64,000 nucleotides of DNA from Nakamurella aerolata (GTDB lineage Bacteria > Actinomycetota > Actinomycetes > Mycobacteriales > Nakamurellaceae): contig NZ_JABEND010000002.1 in assembly GCF_013002705.1 (NCBI RefSeq), positions 186,001-250,000 of the forward strand, given 5' to 3'. The notes beneath the pieces were generated by a model. It saw only the letters and a list, made by a program, of their open reading frames with translations. It was not told where the DNA came from and made no database searches. The translations under genes were made by a program, and so were the position numbers. Positions within the stretch are counted from its first letter, which is position 1. Each line of letters starts with the position of its first letter. This document shows positions 31,477 to 40,564 of the stretch, one piece after another.

Positions 31477-32493
31477 ATGAGCGAAGATGCGGCCTACGTC
31501 GACAAGGGCAAAGAATTCAAGCGCGACACCAACTACATCACCACCAGGATCACCCGCGACGGTGCCGACGGCTATCCGGTGGAGCCGGGCCGCTACCGGT
31601 TGATCGCGGCGCGCGCCTGCCCATGGGCCAACCGGACCATCATCGTTCGCCGGCTGCTCGGCCTGGAAGACGCCATCTCGCTCGGCATGCCGGGCCCGAC
31701 GCACGACCAGCGTTCATGGACCTTCGATCTCGACCCGGACGGGAAAGATCCGGTGCTCGGCATCGAACGCCTGCAGCAGGCCTACTTCGCCCGCGACCCC
31801 GAGTACCCGCGCGGCATCACCGTTCCGGCGATCGTCGACGTTCCCACCGGCAAGGTGGTCACCAACGACTTCGCCCAGATCACTCTCGACTTCGAGTCCG
31901 AATGGGTCGATTACCACCGCGATGGTGCCCCGGATCTGTACCCGCAGGCCCTGCGGGAGGAGATCGACGCAGTGAACAAGCGGGTCTTCACCGAGGTGAA
32001 CAACGGTGTGTACCGCGCCGGGTTCGCCGGCTCGCAAGAGGCGTACGACGCCGCTTACGACAGGCTCTTCACCGCCCTTGACTGGCTGGAGGAGCGGCTG
32101 TCGAAGCAGCGATTCCTGGTGGGGGACACCATCACCGAGGCCGATGTGCGGCTGTTCACCACACTGGCCCGATTCGACCCTGTCTACCACGGGCACTTCA
32201 AGTGCAACCGGCAGAAGCTCGACGAGTTCGACGCGCTTTGGGGTTACGCGCGAGACCTGTTCCAGACTCCCGGCTTTGGCGACACCGTCGACTTCGAGCA
32301 GATCAAGCAGCACTACTACATCGTGCACAAAGATGTGAACCCCACCCAGATCGTGCCGAAGGGGCCAGATCTGGCCAACTGGCTCACCCCGCACGGCCGG
32401 GAAGCCTTGGGCGGCAAGCCGTTCGGCGACGGTACCCCGCCAGGACCGGTTCCCCAGAACGAGCGAGTGACGCCCGGCCACGGCGCGGGCTGA
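31477..32493 (+). CDS. Glutathionyl-hydroquinone reductase-like (ECM4/YqjG type)
   Basis: A 338-residue protein of the glutathione S-transferase superfamily. The active-site motif ACPWANR (Cys48) lies in the thioredoxin-like domain and VPAIVDVPTGKVVTND follows; the helical C-terminal domain includes FLVGDTITEADVRLFTTLAR. Such enzymes reduce conjugated hydroquinones. Actinobacteria usually use mycothiol, so the true thiol partner may differ. ATG 31477 begins 42 bp after the RT stop, but the products have no obvious link. Confidence 0.86.
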   Translation: MSEDAAYVDKGKEFKRDTNYITTRITRDGADGYPVEPGRYRLIAARACPWANRTIIVRRLLGLEDAISLGMPGPTHDQRSWTFDLDPDGKDPVLGIERLQQAYFARDPEYPRGITVPAIVDVPTGKVVTNDFAQITLDFESEWVDYHRDGAPDLYPQALREEIDAVNKRVFTEVNNGVYRAGFAGSQEAYDAAYDRLFTALDWLEERLSKQRFLVGDTITEADVRLFTTLARFDPVYHGHFKCNRQKLDEFDALWGYARDLFQTPGFGDTVDFEQIKQHYYIVHKDVNPTQIVPKGPDLANWLTPHGREALGGKPFGDGTPPGPVPQNERVTPGHGAG

Positions 32494-32578
32494 GGCGCTG
32501 CGCGGGCTGAGCCGCGGCAGGGCTGAGGCGGCGGCGCGGGCTGAGGCGGGACTGGTTGCGCCGGTGGGCTTGCCTGCC

Positions 32579-33079
32579 TCAGGCGGTGGGATCCATCTGC
32601 CGCACCTGCTTTTCGCCGTCACCGGCGCTGAGAATCGTTCGGCAGATGTCGCCGAGTGCGGCCTGCTGCTCGGGGGTGAGCGGGTCGAAGAGCACCGACC
32701 GCACGGTCTCGGCGTGCAGCGGCGCGGTGCGTACCAGCCGCTCGTAGCCCGCGGGTGTCAACGCCGCCACCTGACCCCGGCGATCGGTGCTGTCCTGCTC
32801 CCGCGTCACCCAGCCAAGTGCCTCCAGCCGGGTGACCGCATGCGACAGCCGCGACTGCGACGAGCCGGTCACCTCGGCGAGACGATTCATTCGTAACCGA
32901 TGTTCCGGCGCCTCGGACAGCATGGCAAGAATCAGGTAGTACGCGTGGGGCATGTGGCCGGTCAGCTGCATGTCGCGCTCGATACTCTCGTCGAGCAGCC
33001 GCTGCATGGCCAGGTAGCTGCGCCAGATCTGTTGTTGTTCAGCGGTGAGCCACGGCCCTGGCCTGTTGTTCGCCTCCAC
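32579..33079 (-). CDS. MarR-family regulator
   Basis: A 166-residue winged-helix regulator: LRMNRLAEVTGSSQSRLSHA and VTRLEALGWVTREQDSTDRR form the recognition helix and wing, with LTPAGYERLVR after it. It is convergent with the GST-like gene, with only 85 bp of GC-rich repeats (GCGGGCTGAG units) between, and divergent from the NUDIX gene. Members of this family usually repress drug or oxidative-stress genes; its targets are not obvious. Confidence 0.88.
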   Translation of the reverse strand: MEANNRPGPWLTAEQQQIWRSYLAMQRLLDESIERDMQLTGHMPHAYYLILAMLSEAPEHRLRMNRLAEVTGSSQSRLSHAVTRLEALGWVTREQDSTDRRGQVAALTPAGYERLVRTAPLHAETVRSVLFDPLTPEQQAALGDICRTILSAGDGEKQVRQMDPTA

Positions 33080-33247
33080 GCTTCACCTGCCTGCCCGACG
33101 AGTCCCCGCACTCGCCTGTCAGCGGTCCAGCCTACGGGCGGTCACTCGACGTGCCGAACGGCACGCCGTTGTGCCGGGTCAGCCGGCCATGTGGTCCGCT
33201 GGTGACCGAGGCGCCAACCGGGACCGAGCAAGACGGGACGCCGGGCA

Positions 33248-33316
33248 GCGAACACAGAGCACAGAGCACTGGGCGCAGTGCGCGGAGCACAGAGCAACAG
33301 AGCACAGAGCACGGAG
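33248..33316. repeat. Short degenerate repeats before the NUDIX gene
   Basis: Seven-base units of the type ACAGAGC/GAGCACA recur irregularly (33248-33316). The tract ends at the ribosome site GGAGGGG of the NUDIX gene, so it lies in its leader. It has no coding content on its own. Confidence 0.5.
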
Positions 33317-33326
33317 GGGATCACGG

Positions 33327-33803
33327 GTGATCGAGGACGAAGCCCCGCACGGCTGGCGCCGCGCGGCCCGGGTGCTGCCCGTCGATAGCGAGGGCCGGGT
33401 GCTGTTGCTGCACGGTTGGGATCCGCACCGGCCGGAGCAGCCGTTCTGGTTCACCATCGGCGGCGGCGCCGAACCGGATGAGTCGTTGGCGCAGGCCGCG
33501 GCGCGCGAGCTCAGGGAAGAGGTTGGTGCCGTCGTCGACCCGGCTGACCTCGGCGAACCGGTGGGGGAGCTGCGCCACCAGTTCTCCTGGGCCGGCAAGA
33601 CGCTGTGGCAGCACGAGGTCTATTTCGCTTGGGCGGCAGCGCATTTCACCGCCGACTTCGACGGGATGGACCGCGCCGAGCAGAACAGCATCGACCAGGC
33701 GCGATGGTGGAGTCCGGATGAGCTGGCGGCCGACGGCAGCGGGACCTCGCCGAACCTGACCGCCACCATGCGCAAGGCCATCGCGGCCGTCACCCGGAGG
33801 TGA
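33327..33803 (+). CDS. NUDIX hydrolase
   Basis: A 158-residue protein with a complete NUDIX box: GGGAEPDESLAQAAARELRE, then EVG (about 46-68), which binds magnesium and cleaves nucleoside diphosphate derivatives. The substrate cannot be told. GTG 33327 is chosen because GGAGGGG lies 8 bases upstream. It follows a repetitive leader and precedes the tRNA cluster on the opposite strand. Confidence 0.88.
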   Translation: MIEDEAPHGWRRAARVLPVDSEGRVLLLHGWDPHRPEQPFWFTIGGGAEPDESLAQAAARELREEVGAVVDPADLGEPVGELRHQFSWAGKTLWQHEVYFAWAAAHFTADFDGMDRAEQNSIDQARWWSPDELAADGSGTSPNLTATMRKAIAAVTRR

Positions 33804-33883
33804 ACGGCGGCGAGGCGGAACGGGTAAAGCCGAGCTGAGCGGCCGATCCGGAAGCGGTCGGTGCCGAGTGGCTGCTGAAACAG

Positions 33884-33956
33884 TGGGCCCCCAGGGGCTC
33901 GAACCCTGGACCAGCGGATTAAAAGTCCGATGCTCTACCAACTGAGCTAGAGGCCC
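33884..33956 (-). tRNA. tRNA-Lys (TTT)
   Basis: Minus-strand cloverleaf starting GGGCCTC at 33956, D-arm AGCTCAGTTGGTAGAGC, anticodon loop CTTTTAA (TTT) and T-arm CCAGGGTTCGAGCCCTGG. CCA is not encoded. It is the most downstream of four tRNAs read leftward. Confidence 0.93.
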
Positions 33957-34023
33957 GTGGCCCGGAATCGTGCGGGCACGTTGAGCGTACCGAATCGCGG
34001 TGGGCCGGCTTACCGGCCGGTGC

Positions 34024-34100
34024 TGGTGGCCAGGGCCGGGATCGAACCGGCGACCTTTCACTTTTCAGGCGAACGCTCGTACCAACTGAGCTACCTGGCC
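34024..34100 (-). tRNA. tRNA-Phe (GAA)
   Basis: Minus-strand cloverleaf: acceptor GGCCAGG/CCTGGCC, anticodon stem TTCGC/GTGAA with loop CTGAAAA (GAA), T-arm CCGGTTCGATCCCGG and an encoded CCA. Confidence 0.93.
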
Positions 34101-34149
34101 CTACGCCGCGGGGCCGGTCCGATTGATCGAACCGGCCCCACCGCGTACG

Positions 34150-34223
34150 CGACCCTGACGGGACTTGAACCCGCGACCTCCGCCGTGACAGGGCGGCGCG
34201 CTAACCAACTGCGCCACAGGGCC
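34150..34223 (-). tRNA. tRNA-Asp (GTC)
   Basis: Minus-strand cloverleaf: acceptor GGCCCTG/CAGGGTC, anticodon stem CCGCC/GGCGG with loop CTGTCAC (GTC), T-arm GCGGGTTCAAGTCCCGT. CCA is not encoded. Confidence 0.93.
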
Positions 34224-34271
34224 TTACTGTTGCTGCCTTGTACTGCTGGCTCCGGTTGCAAACAACCGGAG

Positions 34272-34344
34272 TACCCCCAACGGGATTCGAACCCGTGCTA
34301 CCGCCGTGAAAGGGCGGGGTCCTAGGCCGCTAGACGATGGGGGC
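34272..34344 (-). tRNA. tRNA-Glu (TTC)
   Basis: Minus-strand cloverleaf: acceptor GCCCCCA/TGGGGGT, D-arm TCGTCTAGCGGCCTAGGA, anticodon stem CCGCC/GGCGG with loop CTTTCAC (TTC), T-arm ACGGGTTCGAATCCCGT. It is the first of the Glu-Asp-Phe-Lys cluster. Confidence 0.93.
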
Positions 34345-34461
34345 TGGACCAAAGTCCGCCTCCAACGGCTTGCCGTTGGGAGCGCAATCAGCATACGGCA
34401 CCGCTCCAGCGACTAACAAAACGGCTGGTCAGCGCCGGGTCGGCCGGTTCGGTGCCGGCGC

Positions 34462-36423
34462 TCAGTCGTTGCTGCGATGACGGCCGTGCGGCAGGTCGGC
34501 CCGGTTCACCTGGTCCGGGCGCAGGCCGGCCAGCCGGTCTTGCACGGGGACACTGGAATCGTCGAGCTGGTGCTCACCGCGGCGACCGGGCGACCCGGCT
34601 GAGCCGTCCTGCCCGTCGTCCGGGGCGACCGCGTGCTCGACCACCTGCCCGCCCGCGCCCACCGCGGCGGTGCTCGCCGCCATGGCGCCGACGGTGGGGC
34701 CGTCCCCGATGTCCGACGCTGCCGCGACGGTGTCGCCGGTGCGCTCGCGCTGCTGCCTGGCCGCCTCGGACGCGGCCCTGGTCTGCTCCTGCAGCGCGGA
34801 GACGGTGCGCAGCGGCGTCTCCTTGAAGAACAGCAGCAGGATGAACGCCACCACCGCCACCGCAGCGGCGGCCCAGAACACCGGGTGCATGGAGTCAACA
34901 AAGCCCTGCTGGAACGGATGCGCGAGCACGCTCGGGATCCGCTGCAGGAACGAGGTGTCGTCCTGCATCTGGGCACCCATCTGTTCGATGGAGCGCTGCA
35001 CCACCGCCGGATCGGACGAGTGCGCGTTCGCCGCGGCCGCCTGCTGGAAGGCCGGGTCGCTGTTCGCGGCGGTGAGCTCTTTGCCGATGTTCTTCGGCAT
35101 CGCGCTGAACAGCATCGACAGGAACACCGCGACGCCGAGGGTGCCGCCGACCTGGCGGAAGAAGGTGGCGGCCGAGGTGGCCACTCCCATGTCCTTGGCC
35201 TCGACCGAGTTCTGCGTCGCGATGGTGAGGGACTGCATGCAGTTGCCGACCCCGAAGCCGATGATGAAGATCATCCCCCAGAGCCAGATGTTGGGGGTAT
35301 CGATCTTCAGGTTCAGCGCGAGCAGCACCGCGCCGACAAACACCAGCGCCATGCCGATCTGCGGAAAGATCTTGTAGCGCCCGGTCTTTGCGGTGAGCTG
35401 ACCGGAGATCACCGAGGCGCTCATCATGCCGATGGTCATCGCCAGCATCTGCAGACCGGACTCGGTTGGGGTGGCACCGCGGACGATCTGCAAGAACAGC
35501 GGCAGCGTCAAGATGGCGCCGAACATGGCCATGCCGACCAGCAGCCCTGCGCCCTGCATCAGCGAGAAGTTGCGGCTTTTGAACAACCGCAGCGGGATCA
35601 GTGCGTCGTCGCCCATCTTCGACTCGATGACGACAAACGCGATCAGACCGACGACGCCGATGATCGCTAGCACGATCACGACCGGCGACCCCCAGCCCCA
35701 ACCCTGGCCCTGTTCGGCGATGGTGAGCAGCGGCACCAGGCCGATCACCAGCGCGGCCGCGCCCCAGTAGTCGATCTTGTGTGGTCGCGGGGTGTGCGGG
35801 ATGTGCAGCACCTTTGCCACGACGCACAGCGCGATCAGGCCGATCGGGACGTTGATCAGGAAAACCCAGCGCCAGCCGGCGATTCCGAGAATCGAGTTGG
35901 CACCGGCGAACAACCCGCCGATCAGCGGCCCGAGCACCGAGCTGGTGCCGAACACCGCCATGAAGTAGCCCTGGTACTTGGCGCGCTCCCGCGGCGGCAG
36001 GATGTCCGCCATGATCGCCAGCGACAACGACATCAGGCCGCCGGCGCCCAGCCCCTGGAACGCCCGGAACGCGGCCAGCATGTACATCGAGGTGGCGAAG
36101 GTACAGGCCAGCGACCCGATCACGAACAGCGAGATGGCCAGCAGGTAGAACGGTCGGCGGCCGTAGATGTCCGACAGTTTTCCGTACAGCGGCGTGGCGA
36201 TGGTGCTGGTGATCAGGTAAGCGGTGGTGACCCAGGCCTGCAGCGAAATGCCGTTCAGGTCATCGGAAATGGTCCGAATCGCGGTCGACACGACGGTCTG
36301 GTCGAGCGCGGCGAGGAACATGCCCGCCATCAGCCCGGAGAGGATGGTGAGGATCTCCCGGTGCGTCATCGACCCGTCGGCCGACCCCGGCGGGGCCGCG
36401 GCAACCGCGCTCCGATTCGACAT
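34462..36423 (-). CDS. MFS drug exporter, EmrB/QacA (DHA2) type
   Basis: A 653-residue, 14-span proton-drug antiporter. Motif A is GKLSDIYGRRPFYLL (about 80), motif D is ALDQTVVSTAIRTI (about 40), and motif C-like RAFQGLGAGGLMSL follows. Between the last two spans is a large extracytoplasmic loop (about 480-555), and the C-terminus carries about 100 hydrophilic residues, longer than usual. ATG 36423 has GAGAAAGG upstream. It starts 17 bp after a MarR gene, which likely represses it together with itself. Confidence 0.9.
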   Translation of the reverse strand: MSNRSAVAAAPPGSADGSMTHREILTILSGLMAGMFLAALDQTVVSTAIRTISDDLNGISLQAWVTTAYLITSTIATPLYGKLSDIYGRRPFYLLAISLFVIGSLACTFATSMYMLAAFRAFQGLGAGGLMSLSLAIMADILPPRERAKYQGYFMAVFGTSSVLGPLIGGLFAGANSILGIAGWRWVFLINVPIGLIALCVVAKVLHIPHTPRPHKIDYWGAAALVIGLVPLLTIAEQGQGWGWGSPVVIVLAIIGVVGLIAFVVIESKMGDDALIPLRLFKSRNFSLMQGAGLLVGMAMFGAILTLPLFLQIVRGATPTESGLQMLAMTIGMMSASVISGQLTAKTGRYKIFPQIGMALVFVGAVLLALNLKIDTPNIWLWGMIFIIGFGVGNCMQSLTIATQNSVEAKDMGVATSAATFFRQVGGTLGVAVFLSMLFSAMPKNIGKELTAANSDPAFQQAAAANAHSSDPAVVQRSIEQMGAQMQDDTSFLQRIPSVLAHPFQQGFVDSMHPVFWAAAAVAVVAFILLLFFKETPLRTVSALQEQTRAASEAARQQRERTGDTVAAASDIGDGPTVGAMAASTAAVGAGGQVVEHAVAPDDGQDGSAGSPGRRGEHQLDDSSVPVQDRLAGLRPDQVNRADLPHGRHRSND

Positions 36424-36439
36424 TGTTGTGGTGCCTTTC

Positions 36440-37030
36440 TCAGGTAGTGCGCTCAGTGTTGGTCCGCTGCCGATCCGGCGCTCGGCGAGCGGCGGCGGCC
36501 GGGTCGGGCTCCCCGGTGTGCGAGGCCAGCACGGCCTCGGTGATGGATTCCCGTTGCGACTCCATGTCTTCGACGTAGCGGTGCAGCAACTCCGCGAGGG
36601 TGCGCCGGTCGTGATCGGACCAGGCTGCGGTGACCCCGGCGAACAGGGCAATGCTGTCCCGCCGCAACGCATCTCGCCGCTGCCGCCCGAGGTCGGTGAG
36701 CACCAGCAGTGAGGCCCGACCGTCGTCCGGGTCGGCCTGCCGTTCCAGGAAGCCCTCCTTGACCAGCTGCGCCACCTGCCGGGACACCGTCGACGGATCG
36801 GCGCACAGCTCCTCGGCCAGATCGGCGGCCCGGCGACGCTGCCCGTCGGCGAACTTGAACAACAGGAACGTCGGGGCGGCCGACACCCTGCCGGTCGCGG
36901 TGATCCGGTTCCTGATCGCGCCGTACTGCCGCATCAGCCGGGTCATCAGACCGGAGATGACGGTGCCGTCGGCCCCGGCGGGCACCTCATCCACCGGACC
37001 GCTGCCGTCCTGCCGCTGCTGATCAGCCAT
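36440..37030 (-). CDS. MarR-family regulator of the MFS exporter
   Basis: A 196-residue winged-helix protein: RRAADLAEELCADPSTVSRQ and VAQLVKEGFLERQADPDDGR are the recognition helix and wing, followed by LVLTDLGRQRR. Gene order (regulator first, exporter 17 bp later) is typical for ligand-responsive efflux control. An Arg/Thr-rich C-terminal tail of about 25 residues is present. Confidence 0.9.
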   Translation of the reverse strand: MADQQRQDGSGPVDEVPAGADGTVISGLMTRLMRQYGAIRNRITATGRVSAAPTFLLFKFADGQRRRAADLAEELCADPSTVSRQVAQLVKEGFLERQADPDDGRASLLVLTDLGRQRRDALRRDSIALFAGVTAAWSDHDRRTLAELLHRYVEDMESQRESITEAVLASHTGEPDPAAAARRAPDRQRTNTERTT

Positions 37031-37308
37031 TTGTTGCCCTTACCAACTAGTTGCCGTCGGCAAGTATGCACCCGCGGCGGCCCTCGGTCGAATCGAAAAG
37101 CTATGCGTCCGGGGAAGGCCAGGAGTATCGCCGGCCCGGTTGGCTACGCAAGGTGATCAACAGTGGGGATAAATACGCCCGATCGACACGGCGGCGCCCG
37201 CCGGCTTGCTGCCTAAGGTCGGAGGGTCGGGGCGCGCTGGGCAGCCCGTACCCGTCCTGCCCGTGCCTTCGGCGTGAAGCCGCCCCCGTGGTGAGAAGGA
37301 GCCCGCCG

Positions 37309-38325
37309 ATGACGACACCAACCTCACCGCACCAGCTGTGGTCCCGCCGCCGGCTGCTGACCACCGGCCTCGCCGTGCCGGTGGCGGCGACCACGACGCT
37401 CGTGCTGCCCGCACTGTCCGCCGCGCCGGCCGCGGCCGCGGTGCCGAGCAACTCGACGCAGGTGATCACCGTCGCCGCGGCAGCGGGCGCGTCCACCGCT
37501 ACCCTGTCGGCCTGGCAGCGGCAATCGACTGGGCAGTGGAGACGGGCGTTCGGGCCGATGCCGGCCAGGGTCGGCTCGGCCGGGATCGGAGCGGCGCGGG
37601 AGGGCAGCAAACGCACCCCAGCCGGCAGCTATCCGCTCAACCTGGCGTTCGGCCGGCTGGCCAACCCCGGCACCAGGCTGCCGTACTTCACGACCGACAC
37701 CAACGACTGGTGGGACAGCAACGTCGCATCACCCACCTACAACACCCACGTGCGCCGCGCCACCAGCCCAGGCGGCGCTTCCGAGAACCTCTACAACGTC
37801 GGCACCGCCTACAACTACGCGGTCAACATCGGCTACAACCTGCAGCGGGTGCCCGGCGCCGGCTCCGCCTTCTTCCTGCATGTGTCCACCGGCGGCCCCA
37901 CCGCCGGCTGCGTTGCCATCGCCCAGACCAGCCTGCAGGCGATCATGCGGTGGCTCGACCCGGCACAGCACCCGACCATCGACATGCGCACCGGCAACCC
38001 GTGGGTGCCGCCGACCCAGTCGGTGTACTCGTCGATCAGCTTGGACACGGCCACCCAAACCGTCCCGGTGGGCGCCCCGGTGACGATCAAGGGAGTGCTG
38101 CAGGCGGGGACCGGACAACGCCTGGGCGGCATGGTGATTCAGGTGTGGGGCGAGGACCGCGGGGTGCCCGGTTGGGCCAGGCAAACCACCGCGACCACCA
38201 AGGCGGACGGCAGCTACGCGGTGACGGTGCGGCCGCCGAAGAGCCGCTACTACCAGGTGCGTTGGCCCGGTGGCGGTTCGTGGCTGGGCAGTACGTCCCG
38301 CACCATCCTGCTGGTGACGCATTGA
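37309..38325 (+). CDS. Tat-exported L,D-transpeptidase-like protein (YkuD)
   Basis: A 338-residue protein. A twin-arginine signal (SRRRLLTTGLAV, about 12-24) leads to a YkuD-like domain whose catalytic region reads FFLHVSTGGPTAGCVAI (His about 190, Cys about 200), the variant with G-C-V in place of S-H-G-C. Residues 243-338 form a beta-sandwich (VPVGAPVTIKGVLQAGTG), probably wall-binding. ATG 37309 has GAGAAGGA at 37293-37300. It is the second YkuD protein in the window; the first is the lipoprotein at 2998-4449. Confidence 0.82.
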   Translation: MTTPTSPHQLWSRRRLLTTGLAVPVAATTTLVLPALSAAPAAAAVPSNSTQVITVAAAAGASTATLSAWQRQSTGQWRRAFGPMPARVGSAGIGAAREGSKRTPAGSYPLNLAFGRLANPGTRLPYFTTDTNDWWDSNVASPTYNTHVRRATSPGGASENLYNVGTAYNYAVNIGYNLQRVPGAGSAFFLHVSTGGPTAGCVAIAQTSLQAIMRWLDPAQHPTIDMRTGNPWVPPTQSVYSSISLDTATQTVPVGAPVTIKGVLQAGTGQRLGGMVIQVWGEDRGVPGWARQTTATTKADGSYAVTVRPPKSRYYQVRWPGGGSWLGSTSRTILLVTH

Positions 38326-38351
38326 CCGCTTGCGGACCGGACCAGTAGCGG

Positions 38352-40376
38352 TCAGGACCAGTAGCGGTGCAGCACGTCGTCGGCGCCGGCGCGCACGTCG
38401 CGGATGCGCACCTGCTTGCCGACGTTCGGCGCCTCGAGCATGTAGGGAACGTCGTTGGCGATGCCGAGATAGATCGCGACGTGACCTTCGAAACCGACGA
38501 TGTCGCCCGGCTTCGCGTCCTCCCACTTGACGTCGGTGCCGCCGGAGCGCTGGCTGGCCGAGTCGGTGCCGGTGCTGAAACCGGCCTGCTTCAACACATA
38601 TCCGGTCAGCCCCGAGCAGTCGAAGCCGGTGACCCCTTGGCAGGAGTTCTTCTCGCCGCCGCCGCGGGAGCAGCCGTCGTCCGGACCGCGGCCGTCGGTG
38701 CCGCCGCCCCAGACGTACGGGGTGCCCAAGAAGGCGAGCCCGGACGCCAGGCCGCGCGCCACCTTGTCGTTCGGCGCCTTGATCATCTTGCCGCGCAACT
38801 GTTCCGGCACGTTCGGGTTGTCCGGGATCTGCACCATCATCCCGTCGGTGCGGACCGAACCCGCCTGCTGCTCGCCCTGGCCCTGCTCGCCCTGGCTCTG
38901 CTGGCCGTTCTGGGCGGCGTCGCTGGTGCCGAAGTACTTGGCGAACAGGAAGTAGAAGTTGCGGTTGCCGTAGCTGCTGCACGAGTCGCCGACGCCGGGG
39001 TAGGCCTCGAGCGAGGCCTGGTTCGGCTGGTAGGGCGTGTAGTTGTACAGCGACGCGGTGGCCTTGTTCTTGATGGTCACCGAGCTGCCGCCACAACCGG
39101 ATTCTTTGACGTTCCAAAGGATCTCGACGGTTTGGCCGGCGCGGTAGTTGTACTTGTCAGGGTTGACGACGTAGCGCGCCCACTGCTTGGCCATGCCGCT
39201 GGCCTGCTTGACGAAACCGGCGTACTCGGGGTCGCAGTTGGCGCCGCCGCCCGGTCCGGTGTCGGGGCAGTGCCAGCCGTACGCTGCGGCATAAGACTTC
39301 TCGCTCACCGACGAGTCGGTGAGCAGACCCGATTCCTTCTCCAGCGTCACCAGCATCACCTGCGGATTGACGCCGCAGGCCACCGACACCTTCTGGATCA
39401 CCTCGGCGGCGTCGGCTTCGGGGTTGCCGGCAATCGCCTTGCAGTACTCGTCCTGCGGGGTGTCCGGCAGCTCCACCTTGAGGTTCTTCAGGCACCAATC
39501 CCCTTGGCAGTCTTTGCCTTTGGCGTCGATGAAGGTGCGGATCTGGTCGGTGCTCATCGCCTGCGTGTTGTAGAAGACCGCGTCCGAGACGATGAAACCG
39601 GGGTCGAAGGTGGACGGTGCGCCGGTGGGCGTCTCGCCGTCCTGCGGGCAGGTGTCCTGCTTGGGGTGCCAGTTGTAGGCGGGCGTCGGCTGGTACAGCT
39701 TCTTGACCAGTGCGGCGGCGGTGGTGCGCCAGCCGTTGTACTTCACCCCTTGCTGCTTGCGTTGCACCGCCTCGGCGACGGCCCAGTCCGGCTGCGCGCC
39801 CTTCTGGTAGCCGGGCACCTTGGCCTGCAGGGCGTTGAAGAACATCCGGCTGGCGCCGATCGGATCGGTGCGGTCGTCGAAGGTGTAGCCCTTCTTAGGC
39901 TGGGCGAACAGGCCGATGCTGTCGCCCTCGCGGAAGTTCGGGTTGAGCGCCGAGTCCGTCATCGCGGCGAGCAGTCCGACCTTGATGCCGCGCTGCGAGA
40001 TGCCCATCGCCTTGCCGACCGAGATGACGGTGCTGGCGGTCTGCACCTGGGCATCGCCGAGCTTGGTCCGCCCGAACATGCCGCCGGTGGCGGCGGTGCC
40101 AGGGATCTCATCGGTGGTGGTGCTGCAGCCGTCGCCGCCGGTCGGCGGGGCAGTCAGGTAGGCGGTGTCGCCGTCGCCCAGCACCCCGTAGCCGGCCGGC
40201 ACCGGACCTGCGGTGTCGGCAACGGCAGCCGTCGCCGCGGCATTGCTGGGTTTGTCCGACGTGGCGTTCAAGCTCAGGACGACCGCGCCGGTACCCACAG
40301 CGAGTGACAGCGCGGCGGCCAGCAACGGGCGGAGCTTGCGGCGGGCAGGAGGGGTGGGCGGCTGCCACTGCTGCAT
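38352..40376 (-). CDS. Large NlpC/P60 peptidoglycan hydrolase
   Basis: A 674-residue exported or membrane-anchored protein. It has an N-terminal hydrophobic segment (about 18-40), two long regions that are Cys-containing and alpha-helical (about 60-450; one around KVGLLAAMTDSALNPNF, one around SVACGVNPQVMLVTLEKESG, which resemble glucosaminidase/transglycosylase-type helices) and a C-terminal NlpC/P60 domain with GFDCSGLTGYVLKQAG (Cys), GHVAIYLG (His) and the third polar site after it. It should cut stem peptides. ATG 40376 has GGAAGGAG upstream. It is convergent with the YkuD gene. Confidence 0.85.
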   Translation of the reverse strand: MQQWQPPTPPARRKLRPLLAAALSLAVGTGAVVLSLNATSDKPSNAAATAAVADTAGPVPAGYGVLGDGDTAYLTAPPTGGDGCSTTTDEIPGTAATGGMFGRTKLGDAQVQTASTVISVGKAMGISQRGIKVGLLAAMTDSALNPNFREGDSIGLFAQPKKGYTFDDRTDPIGASRMFFNALQAKVPGYQKGAQPDWAVAEAVQRKQQGVKYNGWRTTAAALVKKLYQPTPAYNWHPKQDTCPQDGETPTGAPSTFDPGFIVSDAVFYNTQAMSTDQIRTFIDAKGKDCQGDWCLKNLKVELPDTPQDEYCKAIAGNPEADAAEVIQKVSVACGVNPQVMLVTLEKESGLLTDSSVSEKSYAAAYGWHCPDTGPGGGANCDPEYAGFVKQASGMAKQWARYVVNPDKYNYRAGQTVEILWNVKESGCGGSSVTIKNKATASLYNYTPYQPNQASLEAYPGVGDSCSSYGNRNFYFLFAKYFGTSDAAQNGQQSQGEQGQGEQQAGSVRTDGMMVQIPDNPNVPEQLRGKMIKAPNDKVARGLASGLAFLGTPYVWGGGTDGRGPDDGCSRGGGEKNSCQGVTGFDCSGLTGYVLKQAGFSTGTDSASQRSGGTDVKWEDAKPGDIVGFEGHVAIYLGIANDVPYMLEAPNVGKQVRIRDVRAGADDVLHRYWS

Positions 40377-40564
40377 GTGCCCTGCTCCTTCCCCCCACGT
40401 CCCGGCGTTCTCCGGGCGATACGACGCTGCCGTGCGCATTCAGGTTCCCCACCCTGCGTCGGTGCACGACGAGCCGCCTTTTCTGCCCGCCGATAGGTTA
40501 CGGTCCGCGCGCGGGTACCCGACATGGGGAGAAGTCCCCCGGCTCGCTCGATAGTGTTCCGGCC

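Noticed and set aside
38367-40307. A 646-residue plus-strand open frame
   Set aside because: It is antisense to the NlpC/P60 gene, which has clear motifs, a signal and a ribosome site; high GC makes long false frames.
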